A stretch of 64,000 nucleotides of DNA, taken from assembly GCF_902806685.2 (NCBI RefSeq), contig NC_048537.1, positions 12,360,720-12,424,719 of the forward strand, in the 5' to 3' direction. The stretch comes from Maniola hyperantus. Lineage: Eukaryota; Arthropoda; Insecta; Lepidoptera; Nymphalidae. The position numbers were made by a program, and so were the translations under genes. Positions 1 through 10,304 of this stretch are shown here, one piece after another; the first letter of the stretch is position 1; each line of letters begins with the position of its first letter. The notes beneath the pieces are model-generated. The model searched no databases. It was given only the letters and a program-made list of their open reading frames with translations, and was not told the DNA's origin.

Positions 1-72
1 CAATTTCATGCCTGCTAGGTGCTAGGGTGGTGCTAGGCATATGAAAAAATATCGTTAATCGTTATATCGAAT

Positions 73-869
73 ATCGATATTATACTTGTGTCCGGTATAA
101 ATATTAAAAGGTGACTATAAATTGAATTCAGTCAGAAAATGTATTGTATTGTATTGTGTTTTTTTTGTAAAATAAGATTGTCTCAAATACTTTCGTATTT
201 GAGACAATCTTATTTTACAAAACCAGACTAGTTTTGTACATATGAAAAGTGAAAATAATATTAAAATATTACTAACTACTTTAAGCGGTTGTAGTAAGAC
301 CCCTGTAACTACCTACTAACTGTAACAACTAAACTGATGATCTATCGATAACTCGTAATGACGAACGCAAAATATGGTAGGTATCTCTCAAACCACAAAA
401 TCTGAATTCACCTCAAACTGAGCATTTGTTGGCATGGCTAGGTACGCACTAGTCACTAGTCACTACGTACACCTACAAAGAAACTACACAGTTTTGTTAA
501 TACTTTGTCAATATTAATATATCTTATTTGACTATTTATGTATATCGATATAAAATAAAATCGAGTAGGTAGGTACTTGCCTATAGTAAATATTTCGGAA
601 GAACCTATAAATCTTATAGGTATATCTTTGTCGTCAATCTCTAGGATTCAGAGATGTAAAAAGTACAGTACCCACCAATGACACCTTATTTATTATGTTA
701 TTTCATGACTTGTGTTCATTTTAATATTCATAATTTAATAAGCTACTATGCAAAATACATTGGAATCACATAATATAGAACCACCAATATTCTTACAAGA
801 TCTTACCAATATATCGATTTTCTTTTCAAGAAATGGAAATCGATAATGATATTCTTAAATTATATCGAT
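73..869. promoter_or_regulatory. Cluster of six ATCGAT (DRE-like) cores
   Basis: ATCGAT occurs at 73-78, 344-349, 544-549, 813-818, 839-844 and 864-869; four of the six read TATCGATA. In insects TATCGATA is the DREF site found at housekeeping promoters. At about 35% GC roughly 0.3 copies would be expected in this length. That the cluster is a working promoter is inference. Confidence 0.35.
163..222. repeat. Perfect 28-bp inverted repeat with 4-base loop
   Basis: Positions 163-190 are the exact reverse complement of 195-222, separated by TTTC. This is a foldback or MITE-like palindrome. No target duplication could be read in the flanks. Confidence 0.9.
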
Positions 870-1667
870 ACCTTTTGGCACTTCGAACATCTCTATCCGG
901 AAGCCGCCGCCGCATTGACAAAATACGACAAAATTTGACAGTAGCTTGACAGTGACAACGATAACTTACTTTTTTAATCGGCGTTACTGATCTGGATTCT
1001 TAGTCGGACGTTTATTTTCATTTTTTTTTTAATTTACAAAATTAACTCCAGATTTTTGATTTTAAAAATTGACTAATGGTTACGACCTGTTACGTAGGTT
1101 ACGATGGTTAAGACGTGTAAAAAAGCAATTCAAATATTTTTGTACTAGTTACCTATATACTCATAGATTAATTTATTATTGGTCTCGCTCCGCTCTACTA
1201 TGTATACTTATCTAGGGTCATCAAAAACCCCAAAGCAATTAAAGTAAATTATTTTGTGTTAAATCATTCTAAATTATTGTACATAAAAATATATAGAAGT
1301 ACCTAGTTAACTAGTTAGTTAGTAATAAGTTTACTATTAAGTATTACTATAGTAATATCCTATCTCTTTTCACATAAAATTCATGGAAAGACTCGTCTCG
1401 TAGTGATTAGGGCTCCTTTACATCTTAGTATTTTGAAATGTGCCTAGTAAAGAATTTTGACTTAGGTAATTAGGTAGGTACCTAGGTACCTAGTTAGTTA
1501 CCTACCTACCTACTTAGAACTCAGTTGAAATAAAAATAAAAGAGTGAATGAATTTACGTAATTAACATTTAATAATTAATTATTATTCTTAAACAATAAT
1601 TATTAGAAATGCACAGTTGTTTGTTATACCTACAGTACCTAAATTATAAAATAGTTACTTATAAAAC

Positions 1668-4600
1668 TTAAATGTATTTGATACTATTGTTAAATAAGGA
1701 TATTTCCGTTGTCTCTTCCTTTTGACTAACAGGATCGTACACATCACTATCCACTTGACCAGGTTCTGGTGAAGTAACTCCAGGTAATAAGCCATTTGAA
1801 TCCGAGCCACCAGGTTTGGTCAAACTAACACCTCCTGTTCCCATATCCATGCAGTCGAAATGTAGAATCTAAAATAAACAATTTTTATTAGGAAGGTACA
1901 CGTCATCATGATCAACCCATCGCCGGCTCACTACAGATCACGGGTCTCCTCTCATAGTGAGAAGGGTTTTGGCCATAGTCTACCACGCTGGCCATGTGCG
2001 GATTGATAGACTTCACACACCTTTGAGAACCTTATGGACAACTCTCAGGCATACAGGTTTCCTAACGATGTTTTCCTTCACCGTTAAAGCAAGTGATATT
2101 TAATTAATTAAAACGCACATAACTCCGAAAAGTTAGAGGTGCGTGCTCCTGTGGTAGCACGGAGTATGAATGAAACGGCTGCTCACATATTTACAAGATA
2201 TAATTCCGGATAAACACAATTAATTTAAAACACAAACTGGTTGTCTCCGACCAGACGAAATCAAGAAAGCTGGAGCTCGGTGCTCGACAGTGATGTGTCG
2301 GTCTTGGTATCTGAGGAGCGAATGTGGCCCCTGGATTTCGCCCAGGGCCGCAGGATTTTCGAATCGCTCCGTATTCAAATTTCCGTTCTAAGTGGCAGCT
2401 GCGATGTGAAATGTCTTCTTTACAGCTGCCAGTCTTAGAAGAGGCCGCATGCCTCTACACTCCGATCTCCGATTAAAAGGCGGCCGTCCTAACCACTAGG
2501 GCTAGGCTATCACAGCTTATTATAGGTAGGTGTCACAGTAGGCATCAATAGCTCAACAGTCAGTAACAGACGTTGGGAATTGTTGGGTAATAAGCTTCAC
2601 TTCTGCCGGGTGTCCCACGTAACCTGAGGCCTTTATGCCTATTGTGTTAATGGATATTCTTATAAGGACGTGTCAGGTCATGTGTGCCAATATCAAGCCG
2701 GATGGTCTGTGGCCAGCGTTATCTAATGTGTAAGTACCTACTACAGTCCGACAAGGCTATTATGGCACTTGAATGACATTGACAGGGGGGCGCTGTTGGA
2801 GAACAAAGGCTTAAGCGAGGTTTAGATTAGCAACAAAACTTGCCGCAAGTCACAAATGTATGTACATGCATAATATTTCTTGTAGTGTAAACAATTCTGC
2901 AAGTACTTGCGGAATAACTTTCAAGAAGTTCTTGCTAGTCTAAACCTCGCCTTAGACTATTCAAACAAGAACAAAGGGGACACTTGACTGCAACGTTAGT
3001 TCCGATTTTCGCCACGCGCCAAAAAAGCCTTGTCGCACTGTAACATGGTAGGTACCAGGTACCAGCATGCAAAATAGCCACGGATCATTGACTTACTGTA
3101 CCTACACTACTAATTTTTAATCCTAAAATAATAGCAATAAATAGTCAATAAATATTGATAGCGTGACCCGTGGTACGTGACAGATCGAGATGGCAATCGG
3201 CGTAACCCCGCACACCCGTACAGCCCCTGCGCTAACCCGGTGCGGCATAGCGCGGGTGGCGGTGATATTACATAATTTAAAAACACATACCACTATCGGT
3301 GCCATGTCGATTCTAGTATCCATATCCATACAAACGTGCAGCCTTTGATCTACTACGTTGATATCGAATAATCTCACACACATGTCAACTAAGCCAGGTG
3401 GTAAATATGGAACTGGTATAGGCACGCAGAAAGGTGGTGGATTCCGAGCTGAAAAGAACGCCGTTATACTTATTATTTTTCTAAAAAATTATATGAAATG
3501 TGCACAATTCATACCCTGTAGATTGGTTCGAAAGTTAAACTTCCCGGCCAGTGTTACTTACTGTCCAGAAAAGTAAGTATGGAATTTTATTTATGGACAG
3601 TAGGGTAACATTACCTACTACAGCTGTCCAGGAAAGTAAGTTTAAATTTGGAATAATGTTTGTTCCATATCGGATTTTTTACAGCGCTGCGAGCGTCATT
3701 CGGAGCAAAAGTTTAAAAAGTTAGAACTTAGAATTTTTTTGTCTTCATATTAAAAGGCGCGAATCGATTGTTCGTTTTAAATTATTTAGTAAAAACATGT
3801 TACCTACTAGATAAAATGAGTTCAAGTGACATTAGTAGTATGGAATTTAATTGCACACCTTATTTGAGAGAGGAGGCCGAATTAGCAAAATACATAGGTA
3901 GTATACTATATACTTTTTTTAATAAATTATTTGTTTCATTTTTTAGAAAAGCACTATACGCCTCGACCGGGAGTGCCTTTCGGGCCTCGTGCTATGGACG
4001 TTCTCGCCAAGGCTCGGCCGTCTAACTCACACTCGACCAGAAAAAGCTTACTTCCCGGTCTCGTGCACTAATGTACTTTTAATGACAGTTGTTTCATGTA
4101 AGTAGTCAAGTAGGTGACCAGGCAAATTAGTTTGAAATAATTAGCAGAACAAGACTTTTGACTAGCAGAACATTTTAGGATGTAGATGAACCCGAAATGT
4201 GTTTACTCACTCGAAAAGGAATCCTTACGCATGCTTGCATTATTCATGACAACTTCGAAATCGATGGTAGACTGTTGAGAGTCGTATGTTAAAATACCGC
4301 ATGCTGAAAATTAAAGGTACCCATTAGGTACATATTGCGTTTTCCAATCCGAACTTGGCCAGCTTGGTCTTCTCTCAAAATGAGAAGGGATTGACCATAA
4401 ACAGTACTTAAACACTTCTCGTTCTAAGAGGAGACCTGTGCTCAGTAGTGAGCCCGGGATCGAACCCCGACCTGCCGAATATGAGGCGGACGTCCTAACC
4501 ACAAGACCATTACGGCTGACACACACAATGAGTCTCAGCTATTTTTCTTTTTTTTAAATAAAATTAGTGTAATGTGATGAGCGCAATCTTGTTCATATCC

Positions 4601-5388
4601 AATCCTTGAATTATTGAATGGAATAACTTAATTATCCTATTCTTTTAATTAATTTAGGTACCTAAGTATACCTAACTAATTTATTTATTTATACTGAAAA
4701 CTTTGTTGGAACATCATAGAACTACGCAAAGCATGATTATCCTTACTTACTTTGTCTATCCCAATCGAGGGCTTGCACTCGAATACCGGTACAGCATTTG
4801 CAACGCATGCCTTCGCATTTGCACGGTCCGCCTCTAAACGGTAATCGAAGTAGCCATCCGGGCTTGTACCACGGCCTGGGCATCATGGCCCGTATTGTCT
4901 GAAAAATAGAGACGAATATTTAATGAAACCATTTTACCTTTATCTAGTGCTGAACGATCGTTAGGTAATTTTTACTAAAAAACAGCCCTAAAATCATCAA
5001 CATTTTACCTTATTGGTTTCCAAATCATAGTATACAGAAAAATCTGTAACGTCCATTGCATTATCCTCTTTTATACTCTCGAAAAAATATTGCTCAGAAG
5101 AAACACCTAAGAATCATAAACAGTCAGTAAATATGACGAAATTTGCGATAGGTAAGTAAATATGTGGGTAAGACAGTTCTTCTAGACTAGTATTATTGGC
5201 AAAAGAAAATAAAGTTAGAGTTATGGAGGGTAAAGAAAATTCGTTTTACTTAGAAAAGATTAATACACCCAAGTACTAAATAATTTCTAATTGGAAAATA
5301 AATACATCACATAAAACTTACCACTAATGCCAATCATTACAGCACAAATACCAAAAAACAATAACATCTTCGCCACTTTCAATTTCAT
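1668..5388 (-). CDS. Gene 1: secreted DUF4773-domain protein, six exons, 254 aa
   Basis: Exons on the minus strand, in order: 5322-5388, 5009-5106, 4751-4898, 4211-4303, 3291-3448, 1668-1868. All junctions are GT-AG and phases agree, giving 765 bp with the stop. Residues 1-22 form a signal peptide (MKLKVAKMLLFFGICAVMI). The DUF4773 cysteine pattern follows: CKCEGMRCKCC at residues 81-91, a following cysteine (CGILTYD), then NPPPFC and two later single cysteines, ending HFDC. The tail is Gly/Ser/Pro rich. The 93-bp exon at 4211-4303 supplies the block between CxCC and NPxPxC and is easily missed. The function of DUF4773 proteins is unknown; they are secreted and insect-specific as far as I know. 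The gene heads a row of five minus-strand relatives. Confidence 0.85.
1900..2515 (-). mobile_element. tRNA-derived SINE (family A) interrupted by a ~300-bp insert
   Basis: The SINE body runs from about 1900 to 2155 (gcatacaggtttcctaacga, cgaaaagttagaggtgcgtg) and its tRNA-like head resumes at about 2462-2515 (ctccgattaaaaggcggccg, aaccactagggctaggct). It lies in the last intron of gene 1. Full copies elsewhere (for example 15945-16240) join these parts directly. The intervening DNA (about 2156-2461) is therefore an insertion of a different, more GC-rich sequence that I could not identify. Confidence 0.75.
2744..3040. mobile_element. Tc1/mariner-like MITE with a second MITE nested inside
   Basis: Termini are inverted repeats (CAGTCCGACAAGGCT at the left, AGCCTTGTCGCACTG at the right) flanked by TA (2742-2743, 3041-3042). 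It is 297 bp. The related copy at 56985-57140 is 156 bp. The difference, 141 bp, is exactly the nested element (138 bp) plus one 3-bp target duplication. A CAGT start and TA duplication fit the Tc1/mariner superfamily; the class is inferred. Confidence 0.85.
2814..2951. mobile_element. Harbinger-like MITE nested in the Tc1-like MITE
   Basis: The ends are near-identical inverted repeats (AGCGAGGTTTAGATTAGCAA at the left; TTGCTAGTCTAAACCTCGCC at the right). TTA is present on both sides (2811-2813, 2952-2954). A TTA duplication fits PIF/Harbinger elements. Size 138 bp. Confidence 0.8.
3172..3265 (-). mobile_element. GC-rich MITE (family E) fragment
   Basis: It shares the motif gacagatcgagatggcaatc and the GC-rich core (ccgcacacccgta, gcgctaacccgg) with the complete copy at 30238-30396. 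It lies in the last intron of gene 1, just downstream of the exon at 3291-3448. Confidence 0.6.
4330..4520 (-). mobile_element. SINE family A fragment
   Basis: This reverse-oriented copy ends in a tRNA-like head (gggatcgaaccccgacctgc, cctaaccacaagaccattac). It lies in the intron between the third and fourth exons of gene 1 and produces only a spurious open frame. Confidence 0.7.
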
Positions 5389-6096
5389 ATTTCCAAGTTC
5401 GTATTGTCCCGTACCTATTATGTTGCGGTCTCAAGGGACACTATCGAAATGACAACACGCGGGTAAGTTACGTCAACTCATAGATTGCGATTCAATAGTT
5501 TTTATTTGTATGCAAGATATACGATGCACGAACGACAACTGGCTTGCGGGACTTTCTAGAGAAACTCCTGCGTATACAGACGCACCACCACTGATCGTCA
5601 TTAAATATCCATTTTTGCTGGAGTGGACAGACCATTTTCTCTTTCGTTTAGAAAACGTACTTATAGGAGAGACAGTAATGGGAAATAAATGACTACAAGG
5701 TTCGATCTGGCCATTATATTTCATCCAAAGCTACAATCTATAGTCGATCATTAGTCAATCGTATAAATCAGACACGAGCCCTTTTGATCAAAGTCTTCGA
5801 ATGAGGCCATGAGGCTAGCTTTCTTTGCTGCCAGTAGTATTGACATGACAATACATTAAATTAAAAGCTAGGGAACGGAGATCAGAGTGATGTATTAAAA
5901 CATATTCCAAGTTTGTTTGATATTTTCCAACCACATAAAATTTTGCAAAAAATTCTCATAATTGTACAAACCTACTTAAGTAATTATTCGAATTGACGAT
6001 CATAAATGGCGATGGACCGTATCGTTTACAAAATTAGTAATAAATAATCTTATGAGATGTTATCTTAAATATCATAACTAAATAAATTAATTAATA

Positions 6097-8153
6097 TTAA
6101 TCTTCATCGAATATTTCTAAGAGTGACCGCACTATATTAGACTCGTCATATTCTTCTATGTCGTCTTCCCCTGCGTCAATAACAGCGTCAACTCCGCCTT
6201 GGGGATTAGGAACTGTTATTCCACCATTTTCTTCAGGGCTCACCATAGCTATGCCATTTGCACCCATACTATATGAAACAAACAAAATCATTAATTATTG
6301 TATACCCGTTATGCAATTTTAACCCCATCAATTGGTTTCTTGAGTTTATTCCCGAAATTTGTTCGAAAAATGCTTCTTTTTAATAAACTACAAAAAATAG
6401 TAAGTAGGTAAGTAATTAATTTGATATGTAATATTACAGTGTTTTTCTCATAAGTCTGTTTCAGTACAGATCCATGCTACCTTAAGTATATTAAAAATTA
6501 CAATACCGCTTAGGTCCTGACTTCTTCTCCTGTTTTATACTTAAGTTGCATCATCATCACCATTAATCAATACATCGCCGGCCCACTACTGAGCACGGGG
6601 GTCTCCTCTACGAATGACAAGGGTTAAGTCGCATGTTGATAATACTTACCGTAAGCAATCAAATGCAAAGTTAAACAATTGGAGCGATCGCCATTTTCCG
6701 TTCATTGCTAAACAAAAGTGAAAGTTCCTTCCGGGAAAGAATACGTTATAAAATTGCGCGCAAACTTTTAAATTCGTCAATCTTGGTGGATTTATGCATA
6801 TCGGTCTTGGGTTTTTTCCTGTAAACACGTAACAACTTTTATTAAGTAATTAAATAACAATAAATGTTTCTTCATTCAAAGTAATGCGTATCTTACATAC
6901 CTGAAATAGAATTTTCGTAAAGAATTCTATCATTGAAAGACATCGCAACATCAAAAGCAAAGTCGCCTGGATGATAAGTGACCTTCATGCAAGCTTTTTG
7001 ATTGAACAAATCCATCAGAAAGCCCGTGCAACATTTGCAAACGCCAAGATTACATGTGCATCTTCTTGATGACGTCGAGTTTTGTTCTTCGCCTCCCTGA
7101 TTTTGTCTTGCATAGGGGGAAATATTTGAGATACGCCTCCAGTTTAATCGGTCGAGCAACAGTAAGGGACTGTCTGGTAATTCGATGCCAATTAGCCTAT
7201 CAAAGCTGGTAGTATTCACATTATTGAAGGTTAGTACTGTAAAGAAGTATAATTATTTTTGTATATCTAAATATATAAAAGGAAAAGGTGACTGACTGAT
7301 CTATCAACGCATAGCTCAAACTGCTGGACGGATCGGGCTGAAAATTTTCACGCAGACAGATAATAATTATTATGACGCAGACATCCGCTAAGAAAGGATT
7401 TTTAAAAATTCGACCACTAAGGGGGTGAAATAGGGGTTGGAAATTTTTGTAGTCCACGCGGACGAAGTCGAACGCATAAGCTAAATATACATACCTTTTA
7501 CGTGTTTTAATAAAATATTAGGTACCTACTTATAGTACGTAAAAATTACTTCCCACGCGCCATTTTAACTCTACAGGACCTTTATTCTTAGTATTTCAGT
7601 AACTTTCATGTCAAAAGTACGATTCAATAAAATTCAGGACTAAAATCGTACCTACTTTTGACATGGACACAAAAGTTAAAATAGCGCGTGAGAAGTGATT
7701 TTTTGCGTATTAAGTACATATATCTACTTATTCAAAAAATTACAGTACTACTTTTTTTTAAAGAATATTAGCCATGTTAAATGACTAATATTCCCCTTTC
7801 CTCTCCAACTAAGCGTCAAACTTGTGCTAGGAGTAGGTACGACAATAATAGTGCAACGGGCGGGGTTTGAACCGTCGACCTTTCGGCTTTCAGTCCACTC
7901 CTTTACCCGTTGAGCTATTGAGGCTCTATTATAAACCAATTATAAACCAATTCCATCCGCATTCTAACATGCACTACATAAGTATATAAAATATAATGCG
8001 CTTGAATGACTCATATTATTATATTGAAAATAAATCGCAGTAATAAAAAATAAACATTCAAAAGTGCGAAAATTTCACAAATGGCTCACCGTTTCCACAA
8101 ACAGGGCTAAAGAACAATGTCACTTCAACAAATATAAAAAACTTGATGTACAT
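6097..8153 (-). CDS. Gene 2: secreted DUF4773-domain protein, four exons, 246 aa
   Basis: Exons on the minus strand: 8090-8153, 6901-7236, 6650-6818, 6097-6268, all with GT-AG junctions and matching phases (741 bp with stop). Residues 1-21 (MYIKFFIFVEVTLFFSPVCG) are a signal peptide in a first exon about 850 bp upstream of the rest; its donor is GTGAGC. The DUF4773 pattern is CTCNLGVCKCC at residues 81-91, then KACMKVTY, NPRPICINPP, KVCAQF, FHFC and FAFDC. The C-terminal exon is acidic (EDDIEEYDE, LLEIFDED). The large second exon carries both the N-terminal propart and the CxCC block, as in gene 4, whereas gene 1 splits this region. Intron 1 contains three repeats. Function unknown. Confidence 0.85.
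6551..6625 (-). mobile_element. SINE family A tail fragment
   Basis: A short piece (catcatcatcaccattaatc, catcgccggcccactactga) matching the 3' tail of the family A SINEs. It lies in the last intron of gene 2. Confidence 0.6.
7251..7490 (+). mobile_element. Interspersed repeat family B copy
   Basis: It shares with other copies at 16612-16870, 18185-18395, 21825-21990 and 37908-38105 the blocks tatataaaaggaaaaggtga, ctgaaaattttcacgcagac, ccgctaagaaaggattttt, ctaagggggtgaaatagggg and gtccacgcggacgaagtcg. Its class was not determined. It lies in intron 1 of gene 2. Confidence 0.7.
7535..7717. mobile_element. Imperfect long inverted repeat (MITE-like)
   Basis: The outer arms begin GTACGTAAAAATTACTTCCC and, on the opposite strand, GTACTTAATACGCAAAAAAT, and both continue into ACGCGC(C/T)ATTTTAACT. 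An inner pair (catgtcaaaagtacgatt and aatcgtacctacttttgacat) makes a second stem. It lies in intron 1 of gene 2. Confidence 0.65.
7748..7935 (-). mobile_element. tRNA-derived SINE (second family)
   Basis: Read on the minus strand it begins with a tRNA-like head: an A-box-like AATAGCTCAACGGG and a B-box-like GGTCGACGGTTCAAACCC. A second copy is at 31920-32060 on the plus strand. It is too degenerate to be a working tRNA gene. Intron 1 of gene 2. Confidence 0.65.
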
Positions 8154-8588
8154 TTCTATAGTCTAATGCAACGAAGCTACGCCAATGCCGGTTGTGCGAG
8201 TAATACAGTCGGCCCAATTCGCCTTAACTTTGAACCGGTTCAATGGTGATAGCGAGATCTGATCATCACGGGATTTACCACTTTCACATAATGAGCTTGT
8301 TTATATGCGTTTATGTTTTGTTTAATCTTTTAATTTTTCCTTACACGTTCGTTCCGGTTATATCAAGCCACTCTACGAATGTTTACCTTTTACATCCGTT
8401 TTTATATGCCCCGACACACTGTTGAGAAACTTCCCGCAAAGGCTTTGTACCTTCTCGACACAAGGATCATAGAAATAAAATATTAATAAATTATTTTTAA
8501 ACTATAGTTAAATAAATAAACTACTAGTCTATTGAATTACATTACAATATTTTATTATTATCAATAGCGTTTGCATCTCCAATAGCGT

Positions 8589-9750
8589 TTAATGGCCCGC
8601 CACCTCCTCCAAAGATCCCCCTTGGGGAACTCCAAACAATCCGTTTCCATTACTACCACCGATCAGTGTTTGACCAGCTGCATCTAAGATGGTTCCATCG
8701 TTGTTAGTATTGCCACTTCCGAATAAGTACACTGGTTTTGTACTCGAAAACGTTGGTTTTAATTTTAAACCAAATTCCATCTTGAAACAAACAAAATAAC
8801 TGTTTAAATATATTTCATAATAGAAAAAATAGAAAAATTGTTTTAAGTGTTAGTTTGAACGTATTTAATATATATTTGATTTTAATAAAATCTTACCCAA
8901 AACACCTAAACGAAGCTGAGTAAATAGGGCAATTATCAATATCTGCAACAATATCTAGACAAGCGAATGCATTTGCACTTCAGGAGAAATCTTTGCACAA
9001 ACTCTGACAAATGGGGCTCTCCTGGGATTAAAGCAAATTGGCGGGGGATTACTAGCTGAAATGTCAAATTTTAATGAAGTAGTGATGTTTCCTTGAGAAA
9101 AGTTTGAGGCAATGAAAAGAACAAGAATCAAGTGAATTGTTACCTGAAACTCTACGCCGGAGTACAGTGTTATTGTTCATAGTCTGTTAATCTAACATCG
9201 AATACAAAATCTTCCGATGCAAGAGATATATTATTTCCGCATCTTATTACTTGAACAGTTACTTCTGGGACTAGATGTTCTGAGAGTCCCTGTTGAAGAA
9301 CTGGCGATGGAGAAATTGTAGTCACAGGTGTCCCTGTTACCGAAGTAACAGGCTTGTCGTATATCAAAGTGCTGTCTTCAGATACGCTGACATCTGCAGT
9401 GCCATCATTCACAACATTTTCAATTTCATTTTCTTCGACTTCATTTTCTTGCTCTGCAGCCACATATGGTGTAGGCCCAGTTACAGGAGATTTAAGAACT
9501 AGTGTTGGATTTAAAGCTTGCTGCCAAAGTGCTTGTGGCTCTTGAATATTTAAAATGCTGTAAGGCCTATCAGTCGTAGTTATAAATTTGCCTGAAATAT
9601 TATTAGTTAAAGGTAAATCAGGTTATATATATTTCTGTATGAGTAAACACTTTAATAGTTTATTTTGTTTTACGGATAACAATACGTACCATGTCTAGCA
9701 AAACAAAGTATACTAATTAATATTGACAGCAATGTAAGATGAAAAGTCAT
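8589..9750 (-). pseudogene. Gene 3: decayed DUF4773 gene, twin of gene 4
   Basis: Exon relics on the minus strand: 9690-9750 (intact signal peptide, MTFHLTLLSILISILCFARH), 9144-9591, 8897-9055, and 8589-8780. Compared with gene 4 four kinds of damage are visible. The segment with CTCNDGQCGCC is deleted: the frame passes from QVIR straight to CGNNISLASEDF. A 4-base insertion near 9178 shifts the frame so that DVRLT runs into a stop. The third exon has lost bases after VRVCA, giving VCAKISPEVQMHS and a stop. The last exon has lost about 16 bases at its start, and a one-base loss after VPQGG causes an early stop. Splice sites are still recognisable, so the decay is recent. Confidence 0.85.
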
Positions 9751-10304
9751 TGTAAAATAATTCACAATTACTTTTACAACTGCTTCACCTGTCTTACAAG
9801 TTAAAATTGTTGGTGAAACATGAAACTACAATCTATTTAACTGCTTTACAGTTACAAAGTTCCTAGTCTGGCTTGAGCTGCACAGCCAATCAACATGGCA
9901 AACAAGTTAATAAATAATAATATACGGCCTGGAGAAAGTAGGTAGGTCACTTTAAATGGCAGCATCTATTCCTACTTTCGGAATTGGGAACGCAAGTTGA
10001 ATATAAGTTGCTATTAGTGACTTTGATAGAGGCTTTTATAAATAAATAGGCACGTTTGTTCCAGTTATATCAAGCTACTCCATGAATTTTTATGTTTTAC
10101 ATTCGTTATTTATATATACCCCGACACACTGGTGAGAAAGTTTCCGCAAAAACCTTTGTTCCTTCTCTTAAATGACACAAAGATCGCGAAAAGAAATCTT
10201 TAATAAATTATTTTTAAATTACAGTTAAATAAATAAATTACTAAGACTAACAGTCTAATTAATTACACTACAACATTTTTCTTATTGTCAATATCAAATT
10301 CTCT

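Larger units (their letters stand above)
1..1667. other. Intergenic, left edge; no gene model found
   Basis: AT-rich DNA with no convincing exon. It holds a perfect hairpin (163-222), six ATCGAT cores between 73 and 869, a short GC-rich patch near 900-960 (gccgccgccgc followed by repeated TTGACAGT/TGACAGTGACA motifs), and TAGGTACCTA-type simple sequence at about 1466-1515. The patch and ATCGAT cores could be promoter sequence for a gene beyond the left edge. Confidence 0.6.

Noticed and set aside
3123..3290. Extension of the gene 1 frame past 3291
   Set aside because: A good splice donor (GTG|GTATGT) ends the exon at 3291, and the following sequence is a family E MITE.
3768..4025. 85-residue plus-strand frame (MSSSDISSMEFNCTPYL)
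   Set aside because: No family resemblance, no upstream or downstream exons, and it lies inside an intron of gene 1 on the opposite strand.
4311..4526. 71-residue frame with GRGSIPGS
   Set aside because: This is the typical translation of a tRNA-like SINE head, not a gene.
7748..7939. 63-residue frame with VDGSNPARC
   Set aside because: It is the translation of the B-box region of a SINE.
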